Source of the DNA: an uncultured bacterium
Lineage (GTDB): Bacteria > Actinomycetota > Coriobacteriia > Coriobacteriales > Coriobacteriaceae
Direction of reading: 5' to 3'
DNA: 6,277 bases
NCBI GenBank assembly: GCA_905215725.1
Contig: CAJMRD010000103.1
Span: 1-6,277, forward strand
Below the pieces are notes generated by a model that saw only the letters and a program-made list of their open reading frames with translations, searched no databases and was not told where the DNA came from. This document shows positions 1 through 6,026 of the stretch, piece by piece (position 1 is the first letter of the stretch; the number at the start of each line of letters is the position of its first letter). The translations under genes and the position numbers were made by a program.

Positions 1-207
1 GCGCTGTTGTGTTTGCTGGTGTTCATCTTTGCCGGGAGCGTGCCGCAGCTTTCCGGTCTTTCCGGAGCGCTGCGCGGCCTGGGCGGCGATCTGCGCTTTG
101 TTCTGCCGCTGGCGTTTGTCTGGTTTGGCATTTCCTTTGCCGGGGCGGCGCGCGGCAAGCGCCTCGGCAAACCCGCGGCAGGTCTTGTCCATCATCTCTT
201 GGCTCAT
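1..207 (-). CDS. N-terminal part of an unrecognised basic protein, cut by the left window edge
   Basis: The minus strand is open from an ATG at 207 to the window edge, giving 69 codons. The start is supported by a GAAGGTG ribosome binding site 7 bases upstream. The first residues (MSQEMMDKTCRGFAEALAAR) look like an amphipathic helix. The rest is rich in Lys, Gln, Arg and Ala and looks like a charged linker, with no recognisable domain. The opening loosely recalls the start of cyclodeaminase (FchA/FtcD-type) proteins from memory, but the PGGGG segment that should follow is absent, so I assign no function. The plus strand is also open (1-276) and would encode a two-helix hydrophobic segment ending at a TAA. 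I prefer the minus strand because it has a proper start and ribosome site, and the plus frame ends in a low-complexity tail across what looks like intergenic DNA. The strand is not certain. Confidence 0.5.
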   Translation of the reverse strand, partial: MSQEMMDKTCRGFAEALAARRPGKGNAKPDKRQRQNKAQIAAQAAQRSGKTGKLRHAPGKDEHQQTQQR

Positions 208-234
208 ACGCACGCACCTTCAAGTCATATACAT

Positions 235-258
235 CGGTCGGGTGGCAACCACCGACCG
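235..258. promoter_or_regulatory. Inverted repeat ahead of the left-edge gene
   Basis: CGGTCGGGTGG (235-245) and CCACCGACCG (249-258) can form ten base pairs with one bulged G and a three-base loop. It lies 28 bases upstream of the minus-strand start at 207. It could be an operator or a leader hairpin in that gene's 5' untranslated region. No U-tract follows on either strand, so it is not a typical terminator. Confidence 0.4.
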
Positions 259-369
259 ACCGCATCGATCACATAATGGTGCTAAGTCTAGCCCATAAGT
301 ACTCGAGCGTCAGCGCACCTGGCCATCGCGGATTTCTATGGCACACGATAGACCATGCCAACGCAAACA

Positions 370-387
370 TGGGACACATGGCTCACC
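370..387. repeat. Intergenic 18-bp motif, copy 1
   Basis: TGGGACACATGGCTCACC. It matches copy 2 at 578-595 at all but one position (T versus C). The motif is an imperfect palindrome built from two TGG-starting half sites nine bases apart. It lies in non-coding DNA upstream of an orphan terminator. Confidence 0.6.
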
Positions 388-430
388 TTTCGGGACTTCC
401 GGACGTCACAAACTGGGGCATATCTATAAA

Positions 431-530
431 CAAGGAACCTGTTGGGGCAACGCCCGCGTACACGCGCTCCTTTAAAACAACGGGCACCTCACCCCGGGGA
501 GAGCCGGCAGCACCGGCCCTCCCCTCTTTT
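431..530 (+). ncRNA. Possible short transcript or leader ending at the terminator at 496-530
   Basis: A TATAAA box (425-430) is followed by about 70 bases holding a small GTTG-GGG-CAAC hairpin (443-453) and then a strong intrinsic terminator. No convincing open reading frame with a ribosome site lies between them. This could be a small RNA, or an attenuated leader for the lipoprotein gene downstream. I see no good -35 element, so the promoter is weakly supported. Confidence 0.2.
496..530 (+). terminator. Intrinsic terminator without an obvious upstream gene
   Basis: GGGGAGAGCCGG (496-507) pairs with CCGGCCCTCCCC (513-524) as a 12-position stem with one A/C mismatch and a five-base loop. It is followed by TCTTTT. 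The U-tract lies on the plus strand, so it ends a rightward transcript, although the only gene to the left is likely leftward. Position and orientation imply a rightward transcript starting within about 208-490. Confidence 0.7.
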
Positions 531-577
531 GCGCCCGGACATATTGCCACTTAACGGCGCAAATCCGGCCCCCAGAA

Positions 578-595
578 TGGGACACATGGCCCACC
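578..595. repeat. Intergenic 18-bp motif, copy 2
   Basis: TGGGACACATGGCCCACC, nearly identical to copy 1 at 370-387. It ends 19 bases before the candidate -10 box TACAGT (615-620) of the lipoprotein gene and so covers the -35 area, where an activator or repressor site would be expected. Confidence 0.6.
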
Positions 596-614
596 CGAAG
601 GAGCCGCTCGCGCG

Positions 615-620
615 TACAGT
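615..620 (+). promoter_or_regulatory. Candidate -10 box of the lipoprotein gene
   Basis: TACAGT lies 47 bases before the start codon at 668. There is no recognisable -35 hexamer 16-18 bases upstream; that stretch instead overlaps the end of the 18-bp motif. Similar boxes (TATAGT at 1518, TACACT at 6178) sit ahead of the other two plus-strand genes, which supports the reading modestly. Confidence 0.3.
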
Positions 621-667
621 AAAGGCAGGTAATCCATGGGCGATTACAGATCGAGGAGGACACGACC

Positions 668-1261
668 ATGAAAAAGAAGGCCTTTGCGATTCTCACCCTC
701 TGCATAAGCCTCTTTGCCGCAGTTGCCCTGGTGGGCTGCGGTGGCAGCGGCGGCGCTACCGGAAGTGGCGGTGGCGGTGGAGCAGAAAAGCCAGCCGTGG
801 ATATGAGGACCGACTTCATTTGGTTTAAGGTCGAGGTCCCCGAGGGCGTCGAGATCACCGACGTCGCAGGCGACACCGCCGACAGGGCCCAGTTTAAGTT
901 CACCGAGAGCGAGCACGCCAGCGATCGCTTCATCCCCGTCTTCGACTCTGACAAGAACGCCGATGAACTGTTCGACTACGAGGCAAAGTGGAAGGCCAAC
1001 TCCGGATGGACCGAGAGCGATCCCGTTAAGTACAACGGCAAGACCTGGCGCAGCGCCTACTTTACGCACTCGGGCGGCGTGACGACCGAGTACTTCACCG
1101 ACGTTGACGGTGGCAGCGTGTATGTGCGCATCGACAACGTCGAGGAGCACAAGGACGCCGTCGAGACCATGATGAAGTCCCTGGAATTTGCCGATGGCAT
1201 CGCCGAGGCCAAGACCGAGGCCATGGACGTCAAGCTCGACGATATCGAGATCAAGCGTTAA
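668..1261 (+). CDS. Secreted lipoprotein of unknown function
   Basis: This 197-residue protein is predicted to be exported by Sec, lipidated and anchored to the outer face of the cytoplasmic membrane. Residues 1-23 form a lipoprotein signal peptide (MKKK, a hydrophobic stretch, then the lipobox LVGC with Cys24). A Gly/Ser-rich spacer (25-39) follows. Residues about 46-175 make one compact domain of alternating beta segments, including WFKVEVPEG (52-60), NGKTW, TEYFTD and GGSVYVRI, closing with a helix that ends MMKSLEF. This layout recalls the small PsbP-like or DUF1795-like folds found in Gram-positive lipoproteins, but I cannot assign a family. The acidic tail (about 176-197) is unassigned. 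The start is firm: GAGGAGGA (653-660) lies 7 bases upstream. A candidate -10 box precedes it and a terminator follows, so it is probably a single-gene unit. No catalytic motif is visible; a binding or signal-sensing role is inference only. Confidence 0.88.
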   Translation: MKKKAFAILTLCISLFAAVALVGCGGSGGATGSGGGGGAEKPAVDMRTDFIWFKVEVPEGVEITDVAGDTADRAQFKFTESEHASDRFIPVFDSDKNADELFDYEAKWKANSGWTESDPVKYNGKTWRSAYFTHSGGVTTEYFTDVDGGSVYVRIDNVEEHKDAVETMMKSLEFADGIAEAKTEAMDVKLDDIEIKR

Positions 1262-1332
1262 GCGACTGGCGAGCGCAGCGGGAAACACGGGCGCAGTGCA
1301 AACAAGCGACGGTACCCCAGCGCTTCGTACCC

Positions 1333-1366
1333 AGGGAGGGCCGGTAAACCGACCCTCCCTTTCTTA
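1333..1366 (+). terminator. Terminator of the lipoprotein gene
   Basis: AGGGAGGG (1333-1340) pairs with CCCTCCCT (1353-1360). CGG/CCG pairing continues inside after one C/A mismatch, around a short A-rich loop, and TTCTTA follows. It lies 71 bases after the lipoprotein stop and about 200 bases before the PI-PLC start, which separates the two transcription units. Confidence 0.75.
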
Positions 1367-1517
1367 TGCCGGTAGCCAACGAACGCGAGGATGCCGGACG
1401 CCGGAACCGCTCCAAATGTAGCAACAGTACGAAAACGACAAGCACCCCAACACGTCCGCCCGCCGATTTATTGCGCCGCGCAGACAATTAAACCAGCATC
1501 TTTAAACATCTGAGCAG

Positions 1518-1523
1518 TATAGT
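1518..1523 (+). promoter_or_regulatory. Candidate -10 box of the PI-PLC gene
   Basis: TATAGT lies 43 bases before the start codon at 1567, after a relatively AT-rich stretch (about 1487-1510). No good -35 hexamer is at standard spacing. The rest of the 305-base gap (1262-1566) holds the preceding terminator and no supportable gene. Confidence 0.35.
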
Positions 1524-1566
1524 GACCAAAACTATCGCATAACCGCACTCTACGAATGGAGAAGTT

Positions 1567-1692
1567 ATGACCGAACACCACGCCATCAGCCGCCGAGCAT
1601 TTACGTTGGGCCTTGGACTCGCGGCGTTGTCGCCACTTGCAAGCCTGCCCGAAACCGCGGCATTGGGCATTGGCCCACGAGCGGCATTTGCA
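1567..1692 (+). other. Twin-arginine (Tat) signal peptide of the PI-PLC
   Basis: SRRAFT at residues 8-13 is followed by a moderately hydrophobic stretch (LGLGLAALSPLASL). A signal peptidase site is likely after AFA (residue 42), just before acidic DD. Tat export implies the enzyme folds, and may form disulfides, before or during export. Confidence 0.8.
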
Positions 1693-4068
1693 GACGACGC
1701 TGCCACAGCGTCGGTCAGCCTCAACAATTTCGTCATTCGCCTTCGCCCCGCGGGCTATTTTCGTACCGCAAGCGTTAACGAAGACGGCAACGTCATCGGC
1801 AACGTCTGCCATCTGTTTAATGACGGCACATCCAGCAAGCTCATCCTTGAGAACGTAACGACCAAGAATGACGATACAAACTGGTATGCTATCCGCACCT
1901 TGCTCAATTTCGAAGAGCATAAAAAGACGGGCTACAGCATTTGGTCGGTCGATGGCGACTCGGACAAAGACGGAAAGGTCATCCACGTATGGAGTGGCGA
2001 GCATGACGGCAAGCCCAGCCGCTCTTTTGCGTTCGAGCGTCAATCAAACGGAACCTATATCATCCGAGACCGCACGGTCGAGAAAGAAACCGAGAAAAAA
2101 GACATTAAGTACCTGGCAATAGAATCGAACGGCGAAGACCAGGACAACAATAAGATCTGTCATAAGAGTAAGAGTAAGAGCATTCCGTGGGAGCTCGAAC
2201 TTATCGGTTACGACATGAAAAAGAACGATGCCACGGTTAGCAGCCTCGACTGGATTACGTACAGCAGCTACGTCGACGGACCATGTTGGATGAAATACGT
2301 CGAGGACAACAAGTTCCTCGACGAGCTGAGCATCCCGGGCACGCACGATTCGGGCACCTGCAGCGTGGACAACGACACTGAGCCCCAATCCTCGCAAGTA
2401 AAATGCCAGCAGGATTACATTCCCACGCAGTTGCTCGAAGGCATTCGCTATTTTGATATCCGGCTCGGAAAGGGCGACAACCCTGGCATCGACCATGGGA
2501 TGTACTACCTGCTCAAAAAAGACGCGTACTTTTTGCATCTTTCCGATGTCATAGGCTACTTCAAAACGTTTTTGAACGAAAACCCGACAGAAGCGCTCAT
2601 CATGCTTGTATCACGAGGCAACGACGAGGCTACCGACGAAAGTGTTACGACGGCTTTCGCCAAGGTTTTGGACGACAACCCCAAACTGTTCTATACGTCG
2701 AGCCGCGTTCCCACACTGGGCGAGGTGCGCGGAAAGATCGTCCTGCTACGTCGATTTGGACTCGACGGCGACAGCGTAAGCGGCCACACGTGGGGACTCG
2801 ACCTCACCGAATGGGATAACAAAATCGCAGCGCACACCGACAGCAGTTCCATGTGTCTCGTCCAAGACGCGCGGGGCTTTGAAGCCGCGGGGGAAACAGG
2901 CGACAAAGAGCCCTATTGCACCAAGGTATACGCCCAGGACAAGTACAAACTCACGGGAACCGACAAGCTCAGCTGGGTCGATAATGCGCTGAAGGAAACG
3001 TCCGGGCGCACGCGCAACGAGGTAGATGTCGAGGACGATAACGGGGCCAAGGAGAAAGTCCTGGAGCGTTGCTGGTCTATCAACTACACCAGCTGCACGG
3101 GCTTGTCGCACGGAGGCAATCCTTTTACCTCGGCACGAGTAGTCAACGAGCATCTGTATAAGAGCCCGTACATCAATCCCAGCGGCATTGAGGATACAAA
3201 GTCAGATTACCTCAAGCACATTGGCATCATCGCATCCGACTTTGTTGATGCGGCGCTGGCCCGGAGCATCTATCAGCGCAATTACGATACGGAGCACAAG
3301 CAGACGGCTTCGTACTATCTCCCGTACTATCTCCCGACCCGCATGCGCATGACGTACGGCGACTCGCTGAGCGATGCCTCATTCCAGGATGGCAAGACCG
3401 TTGGCGAGGGCCGTTTCCGCCTCGTTAACAGCAGCAACGCGCTCAACGCGACAGCTTCGGGCCATGCGTTTGCCATTGAATACGTGGATGTCGACGCCCT
3501 GGGCAACGAGACCGTTACGGGGCTGCAGGGCTCCGTACCCATCGATATCGATCCACGCGCGCTGACGCCCCATTTTGAGGGACTCGAAGGCCTTAAGGCC
3601 GGCGAAGACGTGCGCGCCAAGATTGCGGCATCACTCGAGGGCAAGCTCGAAGCCGATGCCTGCACGGCCCAGCTCGAGTTTGTGCACGACGCGAACGGCG
3701 CTCCGGGCACAGCAATGGCCGAGGGCGAAACATTTGCCGCAGGAACGTACTGGGTGCGCGTGAACGGTCTCTTGGGCAACGCGGCGCAGAACTACACGCT
3801 CGCCAGCGACGGAGCCGCAAGCTTTACCGTAGCGGCCTCGGACAGTGCTGCCGGCGCCGGCACCGGCAGCGGCACGGGTTCCAACGCAGGCAGCGCTGAT
3901 AAGAACGGTAAGGGCAACAAGGGCAAGGGCTCGGGCGGAAAGCTCGCCGACACGGGCGACAGCTCTGGCGTTGCCGCCGGGCTCGCTGCCGCCGCCGTGG
4001 CGACAACGGTCGCCGGCGCGGCGATGCTTGCCAGTGACGGTGAAAACAACGAGGACGTTGTCGAATAG
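1567..4068 (+). CDS. Secreted multidomain phosphatidylinositol-specific phospholipase C with Tat signal and LADTG cell-wall-sorting-like C-terminus
   Basis: This 833-residue protein is predicted to cleave phosphatidylinositol to diacylglycerol and cyclic inositol phosphate, and perhaps to release GPI-anchored proteins. Residues 1-42 are a twin-arginine signal (SRRAFT, R9-R10) with a likely AFA/DD cleavage site. Residues about 48-215 are a beta-rich domain, perhaps a ricin-like trefoil. Residues about 236-575 are the PI-PLC barrel, aligning by memory to the Bacillus cereus enzyme along its whole length. SIPGTHDSGT gives H260 and D261, FDIR gives D297 and R299, DHG gives H310, LLRRF gives R396, QDKYK gives D458 and Y460, and SDF gives D558. 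These match the catalytic and inositol-binding residues, and Arg299 fits the metal-independent bacterial type. Residues 593-756 look like two MBG/Ig-like repeats, 757-792 a Gly/Ser/Lys stalk, and 793-797 LADTG followed by a hydrophobic segment. Bacterial PI-PLCs are usually only about 300 residues. The start has GGAG 5 bases upstream. The stop lies 29 bases before a strong terminator. Confidence 0.93.
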   Translation: MTEHHAISRRAFTLGLGLAALSPLASLPETAALGIGPRAAFADDAATASVSLNNFVIRLRPAGYFRTASVNEDGNVIGNVCHLFNDGTSSKLILENVTTKNDDTNWYAIRTLLNFEEHKKTGYSIWSVDGDSDKDGKVIHVWSGEHDGKPSRSFAFERQSNGTYIIRDRTVEKETEKKDIKYLAIESNGEDQDNNKICHKSKSKSIPWELELIGYDMKKNDATVSSLDWITYSSYVDGPCWMKYVEDNKFLDELSIPGTHDSGTCSVDNDTEPQSSQVKCQQDYIPTQLLEGIRYFDIRLGKGDNPGIDHGMYYLLKKDAYFLHLSDVIGYFKTFLNENPTEALIMLVSRGNDEATDESVTTAFAKVLDDNPKLFYTSSRVPTLGEVRGKIVLLRRFGLDGDSVSGHTWGLDLTEWDNKIAAHTDSSSMCLVQDARGFEAAGETGDKEPYCTKVYAQDKYKLTGTDKLSWVDNALKETSGRTRNEVDVEDDNGAKEKVLERCWSINYTSCTGLSHGGNPFTSARVVNEHLYKSPYINPSGIEDTKSDYLKHIGIIASDFVDAALARSIYQRNYDTEHKQTASYYLPYYLPTRMRMTYGDSLSDASFQDGKTVGEGRFRLVNSSNALNATASGHAFAIEYVDVDALGNETVTGLQGSVPIDIDPRALTPHFEGLEGLKAGEDVRAKIAASLEGKLEADACTAQLEFVHDANGAPGTAMAEGETFAAGTYWVRVNGLLGNAAQNYTLASDGAASFTVAASDSAAGAGTGSGTGSNAGSADKNGKGNKGKGSGGKLADTGDSSGVAAGLAAAAVATTVAGAAMLASDGENNEDVVE
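2164..2181 (+). repeat. Three-copy 6-bp tandem repeat in the PI-PLC gene
   Basis: AAGAGT, AAGAGT and AAGAGC in a row encode KSKSKS (residues 200-205), a basic loop near the end of the N-terminal domain. The reading frame is preserved whatever the copy number. Confidence 0.8.
3311..3334 (+). repeat. Perfect 12-bp tandem duplication in the PI-PLC gene
   Basis: CGTACTATCTCC occurs twice back to back, encoding the repeated residues YYLPYYLP (583-590). This is the junction between the PI-PLC barrel and the first Ig/MBG-like repeat. The identical third-base choice suggests a recent in-frame duplication. Confidence 0.85.
3943..4068 (+). other. LADTG sorting-like signal and membrane anchor of the PI-PLC
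   Basis: LADTG (residues 793-797) fits the LAxTG signal associated with class E sortases of high-GC Gram-positives. An Ala/Val-rich hydrophobic segment (about 801-822) follows. The last residues (SDGENNEDVVE) are acidic, whereas standard sorting signals end in Lys/Arg. Anchoring to the wall or retention in the membrane are both possible. Confidence 0.6.
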
Positions 4069-4097
4069 GCAAGCCGGCCTTTTAGACACATCGACTC

Positions 4098-4137
4098 AAT
4101 CGGGGGCGCAGAACACCGTTCTGTGCCCCCGATTTTT
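4098..4137 (+). terminator. Strong terminator after the PI-PLC gene
   Basis: A 17-bp stem (4098-4114 with 4118-4134, one G·T pair) closes on a three-base ACC loop and runs into TTTTT. It lies between converging genes. Read from the minus strand the hairpin also follows the PH-like gene, but only a short T stretch comes after it, so termination in that direction would be weaker. Confidence 0.9.
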
Positions 4138-4162
4138 ACCTTGGCCCGAACGCCGCTATCGG

Positions 4163-4432
4163 CTACATCACCATGTTCAGCGCGTTAACAAACTCCTGGG
4201 CCTTCGCACGGCTGTTCAGGCTAAAGACGCAAGCGGTCAACAGACGATTGCGCAGAAAAACATCGCGGCCTTTGATTCTATTGACGCCCGTAATGTCCTT
4301 AAGATAAACAATCTCGGTGTGCTTGCCGCCAAAAGTGCCCTTCTTGAGCACCTCGATACGATTGGGGTAGATCTTAACGTCTTTAAAGCTACCCGAACCT
4401 TTGTCCTGGAATAGCAGCGTGTTGTTGTCCAT
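4163..4432 (-). CDS. Small PH-like domain protein
   Basis: This 89-residue cytoplasmic protein has no signal peptide or membrane segment. The sequence alternates short beta segments (VKIYPNRIEVLKK, HTEIVYLKDITGVNRI, VFLRNRLLTACVFSL) and ends in a helix (RAKAQEFVNALN). This is the pattern of bacterial PH-like domains of the DUF4429/bPH kind, where a seven-strand barrel is capped by one helix. Such domains mediate binding, but the ligand here is unknown. I chose the ATG at 4432 because GGGAG lies 8 bases before it. The frame stays open further upstream to about 4600, but that extension crosses the terminator of the previous gene and reads as low-quality protein. It lies downstream of the zinc-ribbon gene on the same strand, though a strong terminator separates them, so it probably has its own promoter between 4433 and 4580. 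No clear promoter hexamers are visible there. Confidence 0.8.
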   Translation of the reverse strand: MDNNTLLFQDKGSGSFKDVKIYPNRIEVLKKGTFGGKHTEIVYLKDITGVNRIKGRDVFLRNRLLTACVFSLNSRAKAQEFVNALNMVM

Positions 4433-4470
4433 ACACGTCACTCCCGTGGGGTTCGCTAAAACTGCCTCTA

Positions 4471-4488
4471 TGGCCACATTTTGGTCAC
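4471..4488. repeat. Diverged intergenic TGG motif ahead of the PH-like gene
   Basis: TGGCCACATTTTGGTCAC has two TGG half sites 11 bases apart. On the minus strand it reads GTGACCAAAATGTGGCCA and resembles the motif at 6072-6089 (GTGGCCCAAAATGGACCA). It lies about 40-55 bases upstream of the PH-like start, a plausible operator or promoter position. Confidence 0.35.
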
Positions 4489-4580
4489 TTCGGGAATCCT
4501 GCACGAAGGCGCTAGGCGACATTGAAATTCGAGTCCGTGCGAAGACCTTTAATGAAGTGCCCAGTACTTCCCCGCAACAC

Positions 4581-4619
4581 AAAAACGGGGCAGTCCGCAC
4601 TTCTGCGGACTGCCCCGTT
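4581..4619 (-). terminator. Terminator of the zinc-ribbon gene
   Basis: A perfect 16-bp stem (4584-4599 with 4604-4619) with a four-base loop (GAAG on the minus strand) is followed on that strand by TTTTT (complement of 4581-4585). It lies 42 bases after the stop codon of the zinc-ribbon gene. Confidence 0.93.
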
Positions 4620-4660
4620 CCTCTAACTATCGCATCGCAGCGCCAACCGGCACCGCTCCC

Positions 4661-5998
4661 CTACTTCCCAAATAGCGCACCCAGCAGGCCGCGACGTTTG
4701 GGCTTCTCCTCTCGGTAGGAACCCTCGGCCGCCGCTGCCACCTGGTGCGTCTGCTCGCCGTCTCCACGGCGCACGATCTGGTATAGGAACGGCGATTTAA
4801 CGTATTTGACCTCGATGGGCGTGGCGTGCACGGTGCTTTCGCTCGACAGCATCACGTTGGGATTGAGCGGTGCCACCACATGCGTCTCGCGCTTGTCACT
4901 AAACACCACCGCAGCCGCGCGGCCCGTCTGGCCGTTCACGGCGATGCGCACCTGTTCGCCATCGCGACTATCCGAGGCAGGACGATCGACAAAGTACACC
5001 GGCACCATAACCAAGCCGTCCTTGTGCTTGCGGGCCTTGCGCGCCCACGTGCGGATGCTCTTTTTATTGAACCCCAGCACCGCCTCGGCGTCGTTGCCCG
5101 CAACGTCGAGCGCCAACTTATCAATAACCACCTGGTCCTTGGTAGACGCATCGACGGAGACAACGCGAAAGTCGCCTTCCTGCATGGCCGGGTCAAACGG
5201 CCCAACCTTGGCATAGTCCCACGGCTCCAAAATGCCCATAAGTCGAACATCCAGATAGTTTGCCCTCGGATACGCCCAGTCGAGCACCTCGTAGTACACC
5301 AGGGCTTCCTTGCTCAGACCCTTGCCCGGGAAGCTCGCCATCATGCGCAGGTCCGCCAGCGCCATGGGGAAATAGAAGAGCATCATGTCGTTTTGGATCG
5401 CATCTTCCACGTCGTGCCCGGCAAAGGCGTCGGGGTACTGGCGCACCAGCTGCAGTGCGTTGGCACGTGCCTGCTGCGGCGAGATTTCGCAGGGAATGCC
5501 CTGCTCCGGCACATACTCCGCACCCACGCCCATGGTCAGACGCTTGCTGAAGGTACCGGGCTTGAGCAGGTCGGCAATGCCGATCTTGTTGCCGCAGGAC
5601 GGGCACTCAAACACGCGCTGCGTTGACTCGCCCTCAAAGGACGCTCCGCAGAAGGGGCAAGGAATGCTCACATGCGTGACCTCTTGGAACTCTTGCGCCG
5701 TGCCGCGATCCTCCCACAGCAGATGTTCCAGGACCGACTGATTGCGCCAGTGCGCGTTGAAGAAATACCAGTCCGGGTCCTCCGGGCGCTCGAGTTGCGA
5801 CACATGCGTGAGTTTGAGCAGTCCATCCACCACCGTCAACGGCGTATGGCGAATACCCAAAGCGCTCTTGGGCTCTCCGGCGTCCGCCTGCCACGGAACG
5901 ACCGTGCCGCAATAGGCGCACTCAAAGCTGCGCTTAGCTTGGTGCGAGTACATAGGGCCGCCGCAGTTTTGACATTTAATGGCAAACATCTCGTCCAT
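4661..5998 (-). CDS. Double zinc-ribbon protein (TFIIB-type zinc ribbon-containing family)
   Basis: This 445-residue protein is predicted to be cytoplasmic. The first zinc ribbon uses C9, C12, C27 and C30 (CQNC...CAYC). A second uses C114, C117, C132 and C135 (CPFC...CPSC). Each set of four cysteines should bind one zinc. The second half (about 165-400) carries the conserved features of this family: a GIPCEISPQQA segment, a hydrophobic MMLFYFPMALADLRMM stretch and a MVPVYFVDRP...VNGQTGRAA strand pair, matching the 'PVW...VNGQTG' signature. The tail (433-445) is basic and ends LLGALFGK, possibly an amphipathic contact helix. Databases often label relatives as zinc-ribbon or 'replication factor Y-like'; I do not infer helicase activity, because no ATPase motif is visible. 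The start is the ATG at 5998, with AGGAGG 8 bases before it. An in-frame upstream start at 6049 lacks such a site and would run through the operator-like palindrome. The biochemical role is unknown. Confidence 0.87.
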   Translation of the reverse strand: MDEMFAIKCQNCGGPMYSHQAKRSFECAYCGTVVPWQADAGEPKSALGIRHTPLTVVDGLLKLTHVSQLERPEDPDWYFFNAHWRNQSVLEHLLWEDRGTAQEFQEVTHVSIPCPFCGASFEGESTQRVFECPSCGNKIGIADLLKPGTFSKRLTMGVGAEYVPEQGIPCEISPQQARANALQLVRQYPDAFAGHDVEDAIQNDMMLFYFPMALADLRMMASFPGKGLSKEALVYYEVLDWAYPRANYLDVRLMGILEPWDYAKVGPFDPAMQEGDFRVVSVDASTKDQVVIDKLALDVAGNDAEAVLGFNKKSIRTWARKARKHKDGLVMVPVYFVDRPASDSRDGEQVRIAVNGQTGRAAAVVFSDKRETHVVAPLNPNVMLSSESTVHATPIEVKYVKSPFLYQIVRRGDGEQTHQVAAAAEGSYREEKPKRRGLLGALFGK

Positions 5999-6026
5999 GG
6001 AAACGTCCTCCTTTGCACAGGGGCTG

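Noticed and set aside
644..1288. Long minus-strand open frame opposite the lipoprotein
   Set aside because: It is a mirror of a GC-rich gene: repetitive Gly/Val/Leu composition, no start signals, and the plus frame has a lipobox and ribosome site.
1311..1331. GGTAC/GTACC inverted repeat before the terminator
   Set aside because: It has only five pairs with an 11-base loop and no supporting context.
1251..1487. Minus-strand open frame with a hydrophobic stretch
   Set aside because: It passes through the lipoprotein terminator, starts at a TTG without a ribosome site and overlaps the end of the lipoprotein gene.
4433..4600. N-terminal extension of the PH-like protein (145-residue version)
   Set aside because: It would run into the terminator stem of the preceding gene, its sequence does not look like a domain, and a good ribosome site precedes the internal ATG at 4432.
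4826..5626. 266-residue plus-strand open frame opposite the zinc-ribbon gene
   Set aside because: His/Arg-rich composition typical of antisense reading; the minus strand has two clear zinc ribbons.
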